60,668 nt of DNA. Source: Gammaproteobacteria bacterium 13_2_20CM_66_19. GTDB lineage: Bacteria > Pseudomonadota > Gammaproteobacteria > Steroidobacterales > Steroidobacteraceae. Of this stretch, positions 1 through 8,235 are shown one piece after another. The notes beneath the pieces were generated by a model. The model was not told where the DNA came from, made no database searches, and saw nothing but the letters and a program-made list of their open reading frames with translations. Where the stretch lies: the NCBI GenBank assembly GCA_001914695.1, contig MNCZ01000017.1, positions 1 to 60,668 on the forward strand, in the 5' to 3' direction. The position numbers and the translations under genes are program-made. Position 1 is the first letter of the stretch, and each line of letters starts with the position of its first letter.

Positions 1-2
1 TC

Positions 3-695
3 GTCATCGACGACGATCGGGAGCTCTGCGCGATGCTCGCGGAGTATCTCGCCCCCGAGGGGTTCACGGCGCTCACCGCCGGCACGGGGAAGGAGGGGCT
101 CGAGCAGCTCGCCCGTGCAGCCGTCGACCTGGTGGTGCTCGATGTGATGCTGCCCGAGCTTTCGGGCTTCGAGGTGCTGCGCCGCATCCGCGCGGGAAGT
201 CGCGTGCCGGTCATCATGCTGACGGCCCGGGGTGAGGAGGTCGACCGCGTGGTGGGCCTCGAGATGGGCGCCGACGACTACCTCGCCAAACCCTTCAGCC
301 CGCGCGAGCTGGTGGCGCGGATCCGCGCGGTGCTGCGGCGCATGCCGGGCGAGGGCCAGGGCGTGCACGGACCGATCCTGTGGGGCCCGCTGCGCCTCGA
401 CCTGCGCGCGCGCCGCGCCGAGATCGGCGAGTCCGATCTCGAGCTGACATCGGCGGAGCTGCGGATTCTGGAGCTCCTGGTGCGCGCCGACGCGCGGACC
501 GTGAGTCGCGACGAGCTCATGACCCAGGCGCTCGGCCGGCGCCTGCTGCCGACCGATCGCAGCCTCGACACCCACGTGAGCAACCTGCGCAGAAAGCTCC
601 AGAAGCACACCGACCGGGTGACGCTGCAGAGCGTGCGCGGCTCGGGCTACGCGCTCACCCTCGTGCCGGCGCGTGCGCCGGCGCCGCAGAGTTAG
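3..695 (+). CDS. cpxR: CpxR-like OmpR-family response regulator, 5' end outside window
   Basis: DNA-binding response regulator, partner of the kinase encoded 34 bp downstream; in the Cpx family the pair reports envelope stress. The frame is already open at base 3 and reads VIDDD, the acidic pocket at the start of a receiver domain, so only a few N-terminal residues are missing. The phospho-acceptor Asp is in VVLDVMLP and the switch Lys in YLAKPFSP. The C-terminal winged helix contains LGRRLLPTDRSLDTHVSNLR, which closely resembles CpxR, and the final wing RGSGYALT. It is cotranscribed with the kinase. The CpxR assignment rests on the winged-helix wording; family membership is certain, the exact orthologue less so. 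Confidence 0.9.
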   Translation, partial: VIDDDRELCAMLAEYLAPEGFTALTAGTGKEGLEQLARAAVDLVVLDVMLPELSGFEVLRRIRAGSRVPVIMLTARGEEVDRVVGLEMGADDYLAKPFSPRELVARIRAVLRRMPGEGQGVHGPILWGPLRLDLRARRAEIGESDLELTSAELRILELLVRADARTVSRDELMTQALGRRLLPTDRSLDTHVSNLRRKLQKHTDRVTLQSVRGSGYALTLVPARAPAPQS

Positions 696-729
696 CGCCG
701 CTTAGGTTGGCGCCGCTCAGGTCAGCCGC

Positions 730-2163
730 ATGCACTCGCTCTACTGGCGGATCTTTCTCGCGTTCTGGGTGGCACTCGCCCTGATACTCGTGGGCACGGT
801 CACCGTCGCGGTCAACGCGACCGCGCACCGCGCAGATCGCCCAGGGTTGCAGCGCGGGCAGCTCTACGGACAGGCCGCACGCGCCTTCGAGACGGGCGGG
901 CCCGCGGCGCTCGAGGACTGGCTCCGGTCGCTCCCCGCGGAGCCCTTCGGCCGCACGTTCATCATCGAGCCGGGCGGGCGCGAGATGCTCCGCCGCCCCC
1001 TGCCGCCTTCCTCGAGCGGCGCGAACGATGCCGAGCGAGCGGCGGGGAAGTCTCCCGGAGCTGCGCCCGCGCCCGGCACCGCGGCGGGGGCGATCGCGCC
1101 GCTCGGGGGTGCGTTGGAGCTGGTGGCCCCGGGCGGCAGCACCTATCGCGTGGTCGTCGCGCCGCACAGACCGCGCCTGTTCGGGGAGCTGGAGCTGCCG
1201 GGTGTGCCGCTGGCGTTGCTCGCGATCGCGCTCGGCGTCAGCGGGGCGGTGTGTTACTTCCTCGCCCGCTATCTGGCGGCGCCCGTCGACCGGCTGCGGC
1301 TCGCGACGCGCCAGCTCGCGGCGGGCGATCTCAACGTGCGCGTGCTGCCGGCGCTCAAGGGGCGCCAGGATGATCTCGGGCTCCTCGCCGCCGACCTCGA
1401 CAGCATGGCGGAGCGGCTACGGCTACTCCTCGAGGCGAAGCAGCAGCTGCTGCGGGATGTGTCCCACGAGCTTCGCTCGCCGCTCGCTCGGCTGCAGCTC
1501 GCGCTCTCGCTCGCGAGCCGCGAGCCAAGCGGAGTGGAGCGCCACCTCGCGCGCATCGCCCGCGAGGCCGAGCGGCTCGAGCAGCTCATTGCGCGCACGC
1601 TGAAGCTCGCGAGCCTCGAGCGTCCCGGGCACACGCTCGAGCAGACGCGCGTCGATGTCGGCGAGCTGCTGCAGACGATTGCCGCCGACGTCGCGATCGA
1701 GGCGGCTGCGCGCGGCTGTCAGGTTGAGCTGGCGGCGGACGGCGAGCTCGCCGTGTCGGGCGATCCGGAGCTCCTGCGCAGCGCCTTCGAGAACGTGATC
1801 CGCAACGCTGTGCGTTTCAGCCCGACCCGTGGCGCGCTCGTCATTTCCGCGCGCCGGCGGCCGGCGGACGATCGGCCGCAGGGGGCACTCATCGACGTCA
1901 TCGTCCGCGATCACGGCCCCGGCGTGCCGGAGAAGGACCTCGGGCTCATCTTCGAGCCTTTCTACCGGGTCGATGCGGCGCGTGGACACGACGGCACCGG
2001 CGGCGAGGGCCTGGGACTCGCGATCGCCTCACGCGCGGTCGCCCTGCACGGGGGGCACATCGTGGCGCGGAATGCCGAAGGCGGGGGCCTCGCGGTGTCG
2101 ATCACACTGTCGGCGACGAGCCAACCACGATCGGCGGAGCAGGCGGCGGTTGCGGTCGCTTAG
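730..2163 (+). CDS. cpxA: CpxA-like membrane sensor histidine kinase
   Basis: Inner-membrane sensor kinase of 477 residues that should phosphorylate the regulator encoded just upstream. Transmembrane helix 1 is at about residues 8-28, a periplasmic sensor region of about 125 residues follows, helix 2 is at about 158-178, then a HAMP segment. The phospho-acceptor His is H247 in DVSHELRSPLARL, and the ATPase domain has the N box (ENVIRNAVRFSP), DHGPGVP and GEGLGLAIA. The periplasmic part has a low-complexity stretch rich in Ala, Pro and Gly (about 95-125), so the sensed signal need not be that of E. coli CpxA. The gene ends 4 bp inside the convergent small gene downstream. Confidence 0.9.
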   Translation: MHSLYWRIFLAFWVALALILVGTVTVAVNATAHRADRPGLQRGQLYGQAARAFETGGPAALEDWLRSLPAEPFGRTFIIEPGGREMLRRPLPPSSSGANDAERAAGKSPGAAPAPGTAAGAIAPLGGALELVAPGGSTYRVVVAPHRPRLFGELELPGVPLALLAIALGVSGAVCYFLARYLAAPVDRLRLATRQLAAGDLNVRVLPALKGRQDDLGLLAADLDSMAERLRLLLEAKQQLLRDVSHELRSPLARLQLALSLASREPSGVERHLARIAREAERLEQLIARTLKLASLERPGHTLEQTRVDVGELLQTIAADVAIEAAARGCQVELAADGELAVSGDPELLRSAFENVIRNAVRFSPTRGALVISARRRPADDRPQGALIDVIVRDHGPGVPEKDLGLIFEPFYRVDAARGHDGTGGEGLGLAIASRAVALHGGHIVARNAEGGGLAVSITLSATSQPRSAEQAAVAVA

Positions 2164-2441
2164 CGGGGAAGTGCCGGCGTCGGAAGCGTAAGCGTCGCTG
2201 GCTGGGGCTCGGGCACAGGCGCGTCATCGCCGCTGCCGGTGTCTTCGGAGTCGTCGTCGTCCCTGACGGGCTTGGGGTCTGCAAGGCTGGCTCGCCCCGC
2301 GTTGGACCACGCGGGCCGCGCGCCGCCCGCCCAAGCGCCGGTCGAGAGCGCGGACTGGGCAATAGCCGCTGAGCTCCATAGGGCGGCAGCCATCGCGAGG
2401 CTGGCCGCACCGACGATCAAGCTGAGGTTCTTCCGGCTCAT
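2160..2441 (-). CDS. Small secreted protein with acidic C-terminal half, unknown function
   Basis: Predicted 93-residue protein that I do not recognise. The N-terminus is a convincing signal peptide (basic MSRKN, hydrophobic core to about residue 25, cleavage near AIAQS). The mature part is low-complexity, with an acidic run DDDDSEDTGSGDD at about 61-73 and a Pro-rich tail containing VPEP. That tail resembles the start of a PEP-CTERM signal, but no membrane helix or basic end follows. It overlaps the end of the kinase gene by 4 bp on the opposite strand. A purine-rich AGGGGA lies unusually close to the ATG, so the start is uncertain. The signal peptide is the main support for this being a gene. 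Confidence 0.5.
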   Translation of the reverse strand: MSRKNLSLIVGAASLAMAAALWSSAAIAQSALSTGAWAGGARPAWSNAGRASLADPKPVRDDDDSEDTGSGDDAPVPEPQPATLTLPTPALPR

Positions 2442-2473
2442 TCCCCTGTAGTACGCCCGCCATCTGCATCCGG

Positions 2474-2500
2474 GTTTACTACCTTAGGTGAGTAGCAAAC
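2474..2500. promoter_or_regulatory. Imperfect inverted repeat between divergent genes
   Basis: Two 9-bp arms, GTTTACTAC and GTAGCAAAC, are complementary at 8 of 9 positions and separated by 9 bp. A second, smaller symmetry (ACCT-T-AGGT) lies inside. The site is in the AT-richer gap between the small secreted gene on the minus strand and the carrier-protein operon on the plus strand, where an operator would be expected. A possible -10 element (TAATAC) occurs near 2560. The regulator is unknown. Confidence 0.35.
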
Positions 2501-2644
2501 ATCGTGCCTGCGCCGCTCCCGCCCTGGCTCGCCAATGACTTGCGACGCGCTTGTGACTTAATACACTCCCGCTCACGCGGAGACTGTAAAGTCCGCGCCA
2601 CGTGTCGCCGGGGTTGGCGCGTAGCGCGGAGGAAAGTGAGAGTC

Positions 2645-2890
2645 ATGTCAGTGAAGTCCACGATCGTGTCCCAGTTCGAGCAGGTCGCCACCGAGCAGGA
2701 GCGCAAACTCGCGCGACTCAGCGACGACACCAAGCTCATCGAGTGCGGCCTCGACTCGCTGAGCTTTGCGATCATCGTCGCGCGCCTCGAGGATTCCCTC
2801 GGTGTCGATCCCTTCAGCGCCGAGCGCGCCGTGGACTTTCCGGTGACCTTCGGCGATTTCGTCACCCTGTACGAAGGCCTTGCCAAGTAA
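2645..2890 (+). CDS. Acyl carrier protein
   Basis: An 81-residue stand-alone carrier protein. The phosphopantetheine attachment site is S38 in the motif CGLDSLSFAII, followed by the acidic second helix typical of ACPs. I chose the ATG at 2645 because GGAGGA lies about 10 bp upstream and the next two genes overlap the frame; upstream in-frame codons would add residues foreign to the family. It opens an operon with an AMP-forming ligase (11-bp overlap) and a short-chain reductase (8-bp overlap), which points to a dedicated loading and reduction unit and not to the housekeeping fatty-acid ACP, normally found beside fabD/fabG/fabF. The cargo cannot be read from the sequence. Confidence 0.88.
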   Translation: MSVKSTIVSQFEQVATEQERKLARLSDDTKLIECGLDSLSFAIIVARLEDSLGVDPFSAERAVDFPVTFGDFVTLYEGLAK

Positions 2891-4277
2891 GCCGCGCTCG
2901 CTGTGGGACTCGATCACGGCCGCCGGACCGCCCGCCGGCTCGCTCTACGGCTGTGGCGGCGGGGTCGCGCTCGCCGGGCTTGCGCACGCCTCGATCCTCG
3001 GCGGGCGGCTCGAGGAGCTGCGCGGCCGTTCGGTGCTGCTCGCCATTACAGATCAGCTCACCGCGGCTCTCGCGATCGCTGAGCTCGACGGGGTGGCGAG
3101 GCGGATGGTGCTCCTGACGCCCGGGCTCGCCGCCGAACACCTGCCGGCCGTCATCGCGGGCGCCGCAGCCGATGCCCGCGTGCAGGATACCGACCGCTGT
3201 TCGCCGGGCCGCGAGATCGGCATCGGGATCTCGGTCGATGCCCGGGCGCGGCTCGAGCCCCACCCGGTGAGGCGGGCGAGCACGTGTGAGACCGAGTGGA
3301 TTCTCCTCACTTCCGGTACCACCGGTGCACCGAAGCTCGTGCAACACGATCTGGCGAGCCTCACCGCCGCGCTCGCCGATCGCCCGCCGGCGCCCGAGGT
3401 CGTCTGGGCCACCTTCTACGACATCCGGCGCTACGGCGGGCTGCAGATCTACCTCCGCGCGCTGCACGCGGGCTCGCTGGTGCTGTCGGATCCCGCAGAG
3501 CCTCTGATCGGCTTCCTCGCCCGGGCCGCCGCGGCCGGAGTCACCCACATCTCGGGGACCCCCTCGCACTGGCGGCGGGTGCTGATGAGCGGTGCCGCCG
3601 CGACCATCGCGCCGCGCTACGTGCGCCTCTCGGGCGAGATCGCCGACCAGGCAATCCTCGACGGGCTCAAGGCCGCGTATCCCGAAGCAACCGTCGCGCA
3701 TGCCTTCGCCTCGACCGAGGCGGGAGTCGCTTTCGAGGTCCGCGACGGCCGCGCCGGCTTTCCTGCGACGCTGCTCGATGCACCGGGATCCCCGGTGCAC
3801 CTGCGCGTGGCGGAGGGGACGCTGCGCATCCGCTCGGCCGGCAACGCGCACGGCTACCTGGGCGTGGACACCGGGTCATTCCCGCGAGCATCCGATGACG
3901 CAGTCGATACCGGGGACCGCATCGAGCAGCGCGCGGATCGCTGTTACTTTCTCGGCCGTCAGGGCGGAGTGATCAACGTCGGGGGACTCAAGGTGTACCC
4001 GGAAGAGATCGAGGCGGTCATCAACTCTCATCCCTGGGTGCGCATGTCGCGGGTCAGCGCGCGGCGCAACCCGATCACGGGTGCCGTGGTCGTCGCCGAC
4101 GTAGTGCTCGCCGAGGCGGACGGCACCGGCGGGCGTCCGCCGTCCGAGGCGCTCGAGCGCGAGCTCCTTCACAGCTGCCGGCGATCGCTCGCGCCCTACA
4201 AGGTGCCGGCCGCCATCCGCATCGTGCCGGGGCTCGAGGTGTCGGCCGCCGGCAAGCTGGCGCGACCTGATGCGTAA
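2880..4277 (+). CDS. AMP-forming acyl/aryl acid ligase (acyl-CoA or acyl-ACP synthetase)
   Basis: ANL-superfamily adenylating enzyme of 465 residues, expected to activate a carboxylic acid as an acyl-adenylate and pass it to CoA or, given the neighbour, to the carrier protein just upstream. The phosphate-binding loop is TSGTTGAPK, the hinge region reads YFLGRQGGVINVGGLKVYP, and the C-terminal catalytic Lys is in AAGKLARP. It is shorter than typical acyl-CoA ligases because the N-terminal part is reduced. Translation appears to start at TTG 2880, 11 bp inside the carrier-protein gene; there is no in-frame ATG nearby, so translational coupling is likely. The substrate is unknown. Confidence 0.82.
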   Translation: MPSKPRSLWDSITAAGPPAGSLYGCGGGVALAGLAHASILGGRLEELRGRSVLLAITDQLTAALAIAELDGVARRMVLLTPGLAAEHLPAVIAGAAADARVQDTDRCSPGREIGIGISVDARARLEPHPVRRASTCETEWILLTSGTTGAPKLVQHDLASLTAALADRPPAPEVVWATFYDIRRYGGLQIYLRALHAGSLVLSDPAEPLIGFLARAAAAGVTHISGTPSHWRRVLMSGAAATIAPRYVRLSGEIADQAILDGLKAAYPEATVAHAFASTEAGVAFEVRDGRAGFPATLLDAPGSPVHLRVAEGTLRIRSAGNAHGYLGVDTGSFPRASDDAVDTGDRIEQRADRCYFLGRQGGVINVGGLKVYPEEIEAVINSHPWVRMSRVSARRNPITGAVVVADVVLAEADGTGGRPPSEALERELLHSCRRSLAPYKVPAAIRIVPGLEVSAAGKLARPDA

Positions 4278-5001
4278 TGTCATCGTCACCGGCGCGAGCC
4301 GTGGCCTCGGCTTCGTGATCAGTACGGCGCTCGCAGCGGCCGGCTACCGGGTGATCGCGATCGCGCGGCATGAGACCGCGGAGCTGCGCGCCGCCGCCGC
4401 GGCGAGCGAGGCGCAGCGCGGCGCGCTCGAGTTCCGGGCCTTCGACCTCGCGCAGATCGGGGCTATCGCTAAGCTCGCCGCCAGCCTCCACGAGGAGTAC
4501 GGCCCGCTCTACGGGCTCGTCAACAACGCCGGAATCGGCACGACGGGCGTACTCGGCCTCATGCCGGACGCCGCGATCGCGGAGCTGCTGCGCCTCAACG
4601 TCGAGTCGCCGGTCGTGCTCACGAAGTACGTCGTGCGGCGCATGATGAGCGAGCGGGCAGGGCGCATCGTCAACATCTCCTCGATCGTGGCTGCGACCGG
4701 TTACCACGGACTGTCGGTCTACTCCGCGACCAAGGCGGCGCTCGGCGGGTTCACCCGCTCGCTCGCTCGCGAGGTGGGGCCGCTCGGCATCACGGTGAAC
4801 GCGGTGGCGCCGGGATTCGCCGACACGCAGATGACGCGCGCGCTCGTTGCGGATCAGCGCGAAAAGATAGTGCGGCGAAGCGCGCTGCGGCGCCTGATCG
4901 GGGTCGAGGATGTCGCAGCCGCGGTCGAGTTCCTGCTGAGCGACGCCGCGAAGAACATCACCGGCACGACGCTGACCGTGGACGCGGGCAACACCGCTTG
5001 A
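4270..5001 (+). CDS. Short-chain dehydrogenase/reductase, FabG-like
   Basis: NAD(P)H-dependent oxidoreductase of 243 residues with a Rossmann fold. The cofactor loop is TGASRGLG, the structural motif NNAG, and the catalytic Ser-Tyr-Lys set lies in NISSIVAAT and YSATKAAL; the C-terminus (TGTTLTVDAG) is typical of FabG-type 3-oxoacyl-ACP reductases. It overlaps the ligase gene by 8 bp and is the last gene of the carrier-protein operon, so reduction of a carrier-bound beta-keto group is a reasonable role. It is convergent with the acyl-CoA synthetase gene that ends 21 bp away. The exact substrate is inferred only. Confidence 0.85.
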   Translation: MRNVIVTGASRGLGFVISTALAAAGYRVIAIARHETAELRAAAAASEAQRGALEFRAFDLAQIGAIAKLAASLHEEYGPLYGLVNNAGIGTTGVLGLMPDAAIAELLRLNVESPVVLTKYVVRRMMSERAGRIVNISSIVAATGYHGLSVYSATKAALGGFTRSLAREVGPLGITVNAVAPGFADTQMTRALVADQREKIVRRSALRRLIGVEDVAAAVEFLLSDAAKNITGTTLTVDAGNTA

Positions 5002-5021
5002 AGGCCGGGCCCGGCGGTGTC

Positions 5022-6812
5022 CTAGGGGCGCACCTGCCCGGCGAGCAGGCGCTGGTAGAGCGGTACGTCGAGGCGCTGGTACTCCTGCCGTGCGGCATCG
5101 CCGAGGTAGAGCTCGTCGCTCACCGTGCGTGGATCGTAGCCCTCGCGCGCGAGCTCGCGCGTTCGCTGCTTGAAGGTGCCGGTGAGCTCGAGTGCGGCCA
5201 CGATCCGCAAGAAGAGCGGCCGCGCGTAAGGGGGCAGCTCCGCCGTGACCTTGCGGTGCAGCTCCCCGAGCTCGAAGCCGGCGCCCGTCACGATCGCCGC
5301 CATCCCGGCGCGGCCGTCCGCGTCTGGCACCGGGACGCCGTAGACCGCCACCTCGGTCACGCCGCGGCAACGGCCGATCACGTCCGCGACCTCCGTGGTC
5401 GACACGTTCTCTCCCTTCCAGCGGAAGGTATCGCCGACCCGGTCGACGAAATAGAAGAATCCCTGCGCGTCGCGGCGCATCAGATCGCCGCTGCGATACC
5501 AGGCGTCGCCCGGGGAGAACGCCTCGCGCAGCACCTTGCTGCGCGAGGCGGCGGGATCGGCGTAGCCCTCGAAGCGAGTGGTGCCGTGATCGTCCAGAAT
5601 CTGACCGATCGCCTCGCCCACCTCGTCCGCGGCGCAGCGCACGCAGTGGCCGCGCGCGTCGCGAAGCGGGGCGCCCGCCTCGACGTCGAAGCGCACGATC
5701 TCGACCGGCATGCGGTGCGCGAGAAAGGGCGGGATCCGCCCGATCGACCCCGGGCGACCCTCGCAGTTGTAGAGCGAGAAGTTGCCTTCGGTCGCGGCGT
5801 AATACTCGAGGATCTGCGGGATGCGAAAGCGCTGCTGGAATTCCCGCCAGACTTCCCCGCGCAGACCGTTGCCGCAGGCGAGGCGCAGCACGTGCTGGCT
5901 CTCCGCGGCCTGATGCGGCGCGTTGACCAGATAGCGGCACAGCTCGCCGATGTACTGGAAGAGCGTGCAGCGCTCGGCGGCGACGTCCTGCCAGAAGCGG
6001 CTCACCGAGAAGCGCTCGCGCACCACGACCGCGGCGCCGCCGACCAGGGCCGCGCCGCACGCGACGACCCCGCCCACGCTGTGATACATCGGCAGGCAGT
6101 TGTAGAGCCTGTCGTGCGGCTGCACGTCGATCAGGCCCGCGAACCACTCGCTCCATTGCATGAGGCGCAGGTGACTCACGATGGCGGCCTTCGGCAGGCC
6201 CGTGGTGCCGGAGGTGTAGATGTAGAGCGCGCGGTCGGCGAGCGCGGGCGGCGCGCGCTCCGCGGGACGCAGCGGCTCGCCCGGCAGACCCGCCACCTCG
6301 AGGTCGAGGCGCGGCAGATCGTGCGCGCCGGGCCCGTGCGCCGAGCAGCCGACCCCGGCGGCGAGCCGACTGCGCACCGCCGCGAGCGCGCGAGAGAGTT
6401 CGGCGCCCGCGATCACGTGGCGCGGCGCGACGATGCCGAGCGCGTGCGCGAGCGGCTCGCCCGTCAGATTGGTGTTGATGAGCGCGACCGTGGCACCGAT
6501 GCGGCTAAGGCCGAGCCAGATCGCCAGGTACTGCGGGCAGTTCTTCATGAGAAGGCACACGACATCGCCCGGGGCGAGGCCCCGTGCAAGGCCCCAGCGG
6601 GCGTAGCGGTTCGCGGCCGCGGCGAGCTCGCGATAGCCGAGCGTGCCCTCCGAGCCGATGAGAGCCGGGGCATCCGCGAAGCGCCCCGCAAGCCGCTCGA
6701 TCAGGACGGGGAGGGTGACGGAGGGATCGCGACCGACGGCGGCGGTGCGCTCGAGCGCGCGGATCCACGCCTTGAGAGGCGATCGGACGCTTTCATCAGG
6801 TGTAGCTATCAT
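5022..6812 (-). CDS. Long-chain/very-long-chain acyl-CoA synthetase, FATP/FadD6 type
   Basis: AMP-forming acyl-CoA synthetase of about 596 residues in the fatty-acid-transport-protein group. The P-loop is YTSGTTGLPKAA; family landmarks include LPMYHSVGG, YYAATEGNFS (typical of the FATP branch), YRSGDLM, FVDRVGDTFRWKGENVSTTEV, and the C-terminal catalytic Lys in LTGTFKQRT. I take the ATG at 6812 (MIATPDES) as the start; a longer frame to 6893 adds a charged, unrelated extension. The gene faces the carrier-protein operon and has its own promoter region, shared with the divergent metY leader. Likely role: activation of long-chain acids for degradation or lipid synthesis. Confidence 0.85.
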   Translation of the reverse strand: MIATPDESVRSPLKAWIRALERTAAVGRDPSVTLPVLIERLAGRFADAPALIGSEGTLGYRELAAAANRYARWGLARGLAPGDVVCLLMKNCPQYLAIWLGLSRIGATVALINTNLTGEPLAHALGIVAPRHVIAGAELSRALAAVRSRLAAGVGCSAHGPGAHDLPRLDLEVAGLPGEPLRPAERAPPALADRALYIYTSGTTGLPKAAIVSHLRLMQWSEWFAGLIDVQPHDRLYNCLPMYHSVGGVVACGAALVGGAAVVVRERFSVSRFWQDVAAERCTLFQYIGELCRYLVNAPHQAAESQHVLRLACGNGLRGEVWREFQQRFRIPQILEYYAATEGNFSLYNCEGRPGSIGRIPPFLAHRMPVEIVRFDVEAGAPLRDARGHCVRCAADEVGEAIGQILDDHGTTRFEGYADPAASRSKVLREAFSPGDAWYRSGDLMRRDAQGFFYFVDRVGDTFRWKGENVSTTEVADVIGRCRGVTEVAVYGVPVPDADGRAGMAAIVTGAGFELGELHRKVTAELPPYARPLFLRIVAALELTGTFKQRTRELAREGYDPRTVSDELYLGDAARQEYQRLDVPLYQRLLAGQVRP

Positions 6813-6906
6813 TAACGCCCGCGTGACCGGCGCGGGCGCACCGCGCGGCGCGAAGTCGCCGAGCGGCCCCTTTCGATGCCGGTCGCACGTCACGCGATTC
6901 TATAGC

Positions 6907-6959
6907 GTGAGGCATCTCATTGCGTGAGGCGCAAGGATGAAGTGAGGCGCCAGGATGAA
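6907..6959 (+). repeat. Three imperfect 17-18 bp direct repeats forming the metY leader, with a two-codon upstream ORF
   Basis: GTGAGGC recurs at 6907, 6924 and 6942. The last two units (6924-6941 and 6942-6959) are 18-bp copies differing at one position, and each carries AGGATGAA. The first ATG (6936) therefore starts a minimal frame ATG AAG TGA, and the second ATG (6955) is the metY start. The translation initiation site has thus been duplicated, leaving a two-codon reading frame 10 bp upstream of the real start. Whether this is regulatory or a neutral duplication cannot be told from the sequence. Confidence 0.7.
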
Positions 6960-8235
6960 GCCCGAAACCATTGCTCTGCACGGCGGCTACGGCGGCGACC
7001 CCACCACCAAGGCGGTCGCAGTCCCCATCTACCAGACCGTCGCCTACTCCTTCGACAGCGCGGCGCACGGCGCGGCGCTCTTCGACCTCGAGGTCGAGGG
7101 CTATCGCTACACCCGCATTGGCAATCCGACCGTTGATGTGCTCGAGCGCCGTATCGCCGAGCTCGAGGGCGGAATCGATGCGCTCGCCGTCGCCTCCGGC
7201 CAGACGGCGGTGTACTACACCATGCTGAACCTCGCCCAGGCCGGCCAGAACATCGTCTCGGTCCCGCAGCTCTACGGCACGACTCATACGCTCTTCGCGC
7301 ACATCCTGCCGCAGCTCGGAGTGAGGGTGCGCCTCGCCAGGTCGGACAGTCCCGCCGAGCTCGAGTCGCTGATCGACGCGGACACGCGCGCGCTCTTCTG
7401 CGAGACGGTCGGGAACCCCGCGGGCAACATCTGCGATCTCGAGGCGCTCGCGGCGGTCGCGCGCCGCGCGCACATCCCGCTCGTGGTCGACAACACCGTC
7501 GCGACCCCGATCCTCTGCCGGCCGATCGACTACGGCGCCGACATCGTGGTGCACTCGCTCACCAAATTCCTCGGCGGACACGGCACGAGCCTCGGCGGGG
7601 CGATCGTCGACAGCGGCCGCTTCCCCTGGGCGAAGCACGCGGCGCGCTACCCGAGGCTCACGCAGCCGGACGAGTCCTACCACGGGCTCGTCTACACCGA
7701 GCACTACGGGGCGAAGGCGTTTCTCGGCCGCGGCCGCAGCGTCTTCCAGCGGACCATGGGCGCGGTGCTCTCGCCCTTCAACGCCTTCCTGCTGCTGCAG
7801 GGGATCGAGACGGTGGCGCTGCGGGTCGAGCGGCACGTCGCGAACGCGCGTCGCGTCGCGGAATTCCTCCGCGCCGACCGCCGGATCAGCTCGGTGAGCT
7901 ACGCCGGCTTCCCCGACAATCCCCACCATGCACTCTGCCAGAAGTACCTCGGGGGGCGCGCCTGTTCGCTCATGACGTTCGAGATCCGCGGCGGATACGA
8001 CGCCGGCACACGCTTCTACGACGCGCTCGAGCTCTTCAAGCGCCTCGTGAACCTCGGCGATGCCAAGTCGCTCGCCTGCCACCCCGCCTCGACCACCCAC
8101 CGGCAGATGTCCGCCGAGGAGCAGCGGCAAGCCGGCCTCGGGCCTGCCACGATGCGCCTGAGTGTCGGCATCGAGCACATCGACGACATTCTCGCCGACC
8201 TCGACCAGGCGCTCGCCGCGGCGACCCGCGCGTGA
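6955..8235 (+). CDS. metY: O-acetylhomoserine/O-succinylhomoserine sulfhydrylase (MetY family)
   Basis: PLP-dependent Cys/Met-metabolism enzyme of 426 residues that replaces the acyl group of an activated homoserine with sulfide or a thiol. PLP binding is shown by YRYTRIGNPT, SGQTAVYYT, the Asp in VVDNTVATP and the Schiff-base Lys K204 in VHSLTKFLGGHG. The length (about 425) fits MetY better than the shorter MetB/MetZ proteins. The start ATG 6955 has CAGG just before it, inside a duplicated leader. The next gene overlaps by 4 bp (GTGA). A MetA-family protein is encoded about 3 kb downstream, which could supply an acyl-homoserine, but see that entry. Confidence 0.88.
   Translation: MKPETIALHGGYGGDPTTKAVAVPIYQTVAYSFDSAAHGAALFDLEVEGYRYTRIGNPTVDVLERRIAELEGGIDALAVASGQTAVYYTMLNLAQAGQNIVSVPQLYGTTHTLFAHILPQLGVRVRLARSDSPAELESLIDADTRALFCETVGNPAGNICDLEALAAVARRAHIPLVVDNTVATPILCRPIDYGADIVVHSLTKFLGGHGTSLGGAIVDSGRFPWAKHAARYPRLTQPDESYHGLVYTEHYGAKAFLGRGRSVFQRTMGAVLSPFNAFLLLQGIETVALRVERHVANARRVAEFLRADRRISSVSYAGFPDNPHHALCQKYLGGRACSLMTFEIRGGYDAGTRFYDALELFKRLVNLGDAKSLACHPASTTHRQMSAEEQRQAGLGPATMRLSVGIEHIDDILADLDQALAAATRA

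Noticed and set aside
4075-6156. 693-codon minus-strand frame spanning the reductase and synthetase genes
   Set aside because: It is out of frame with both real genes, very Arg-rich and without any motif.
6813-6906. SAM or SAH riboswitch before metY
   Set aside because: Only short G+C-rich symmetries are present; I cannot match the conserved nucleotides of any of these aptamers.
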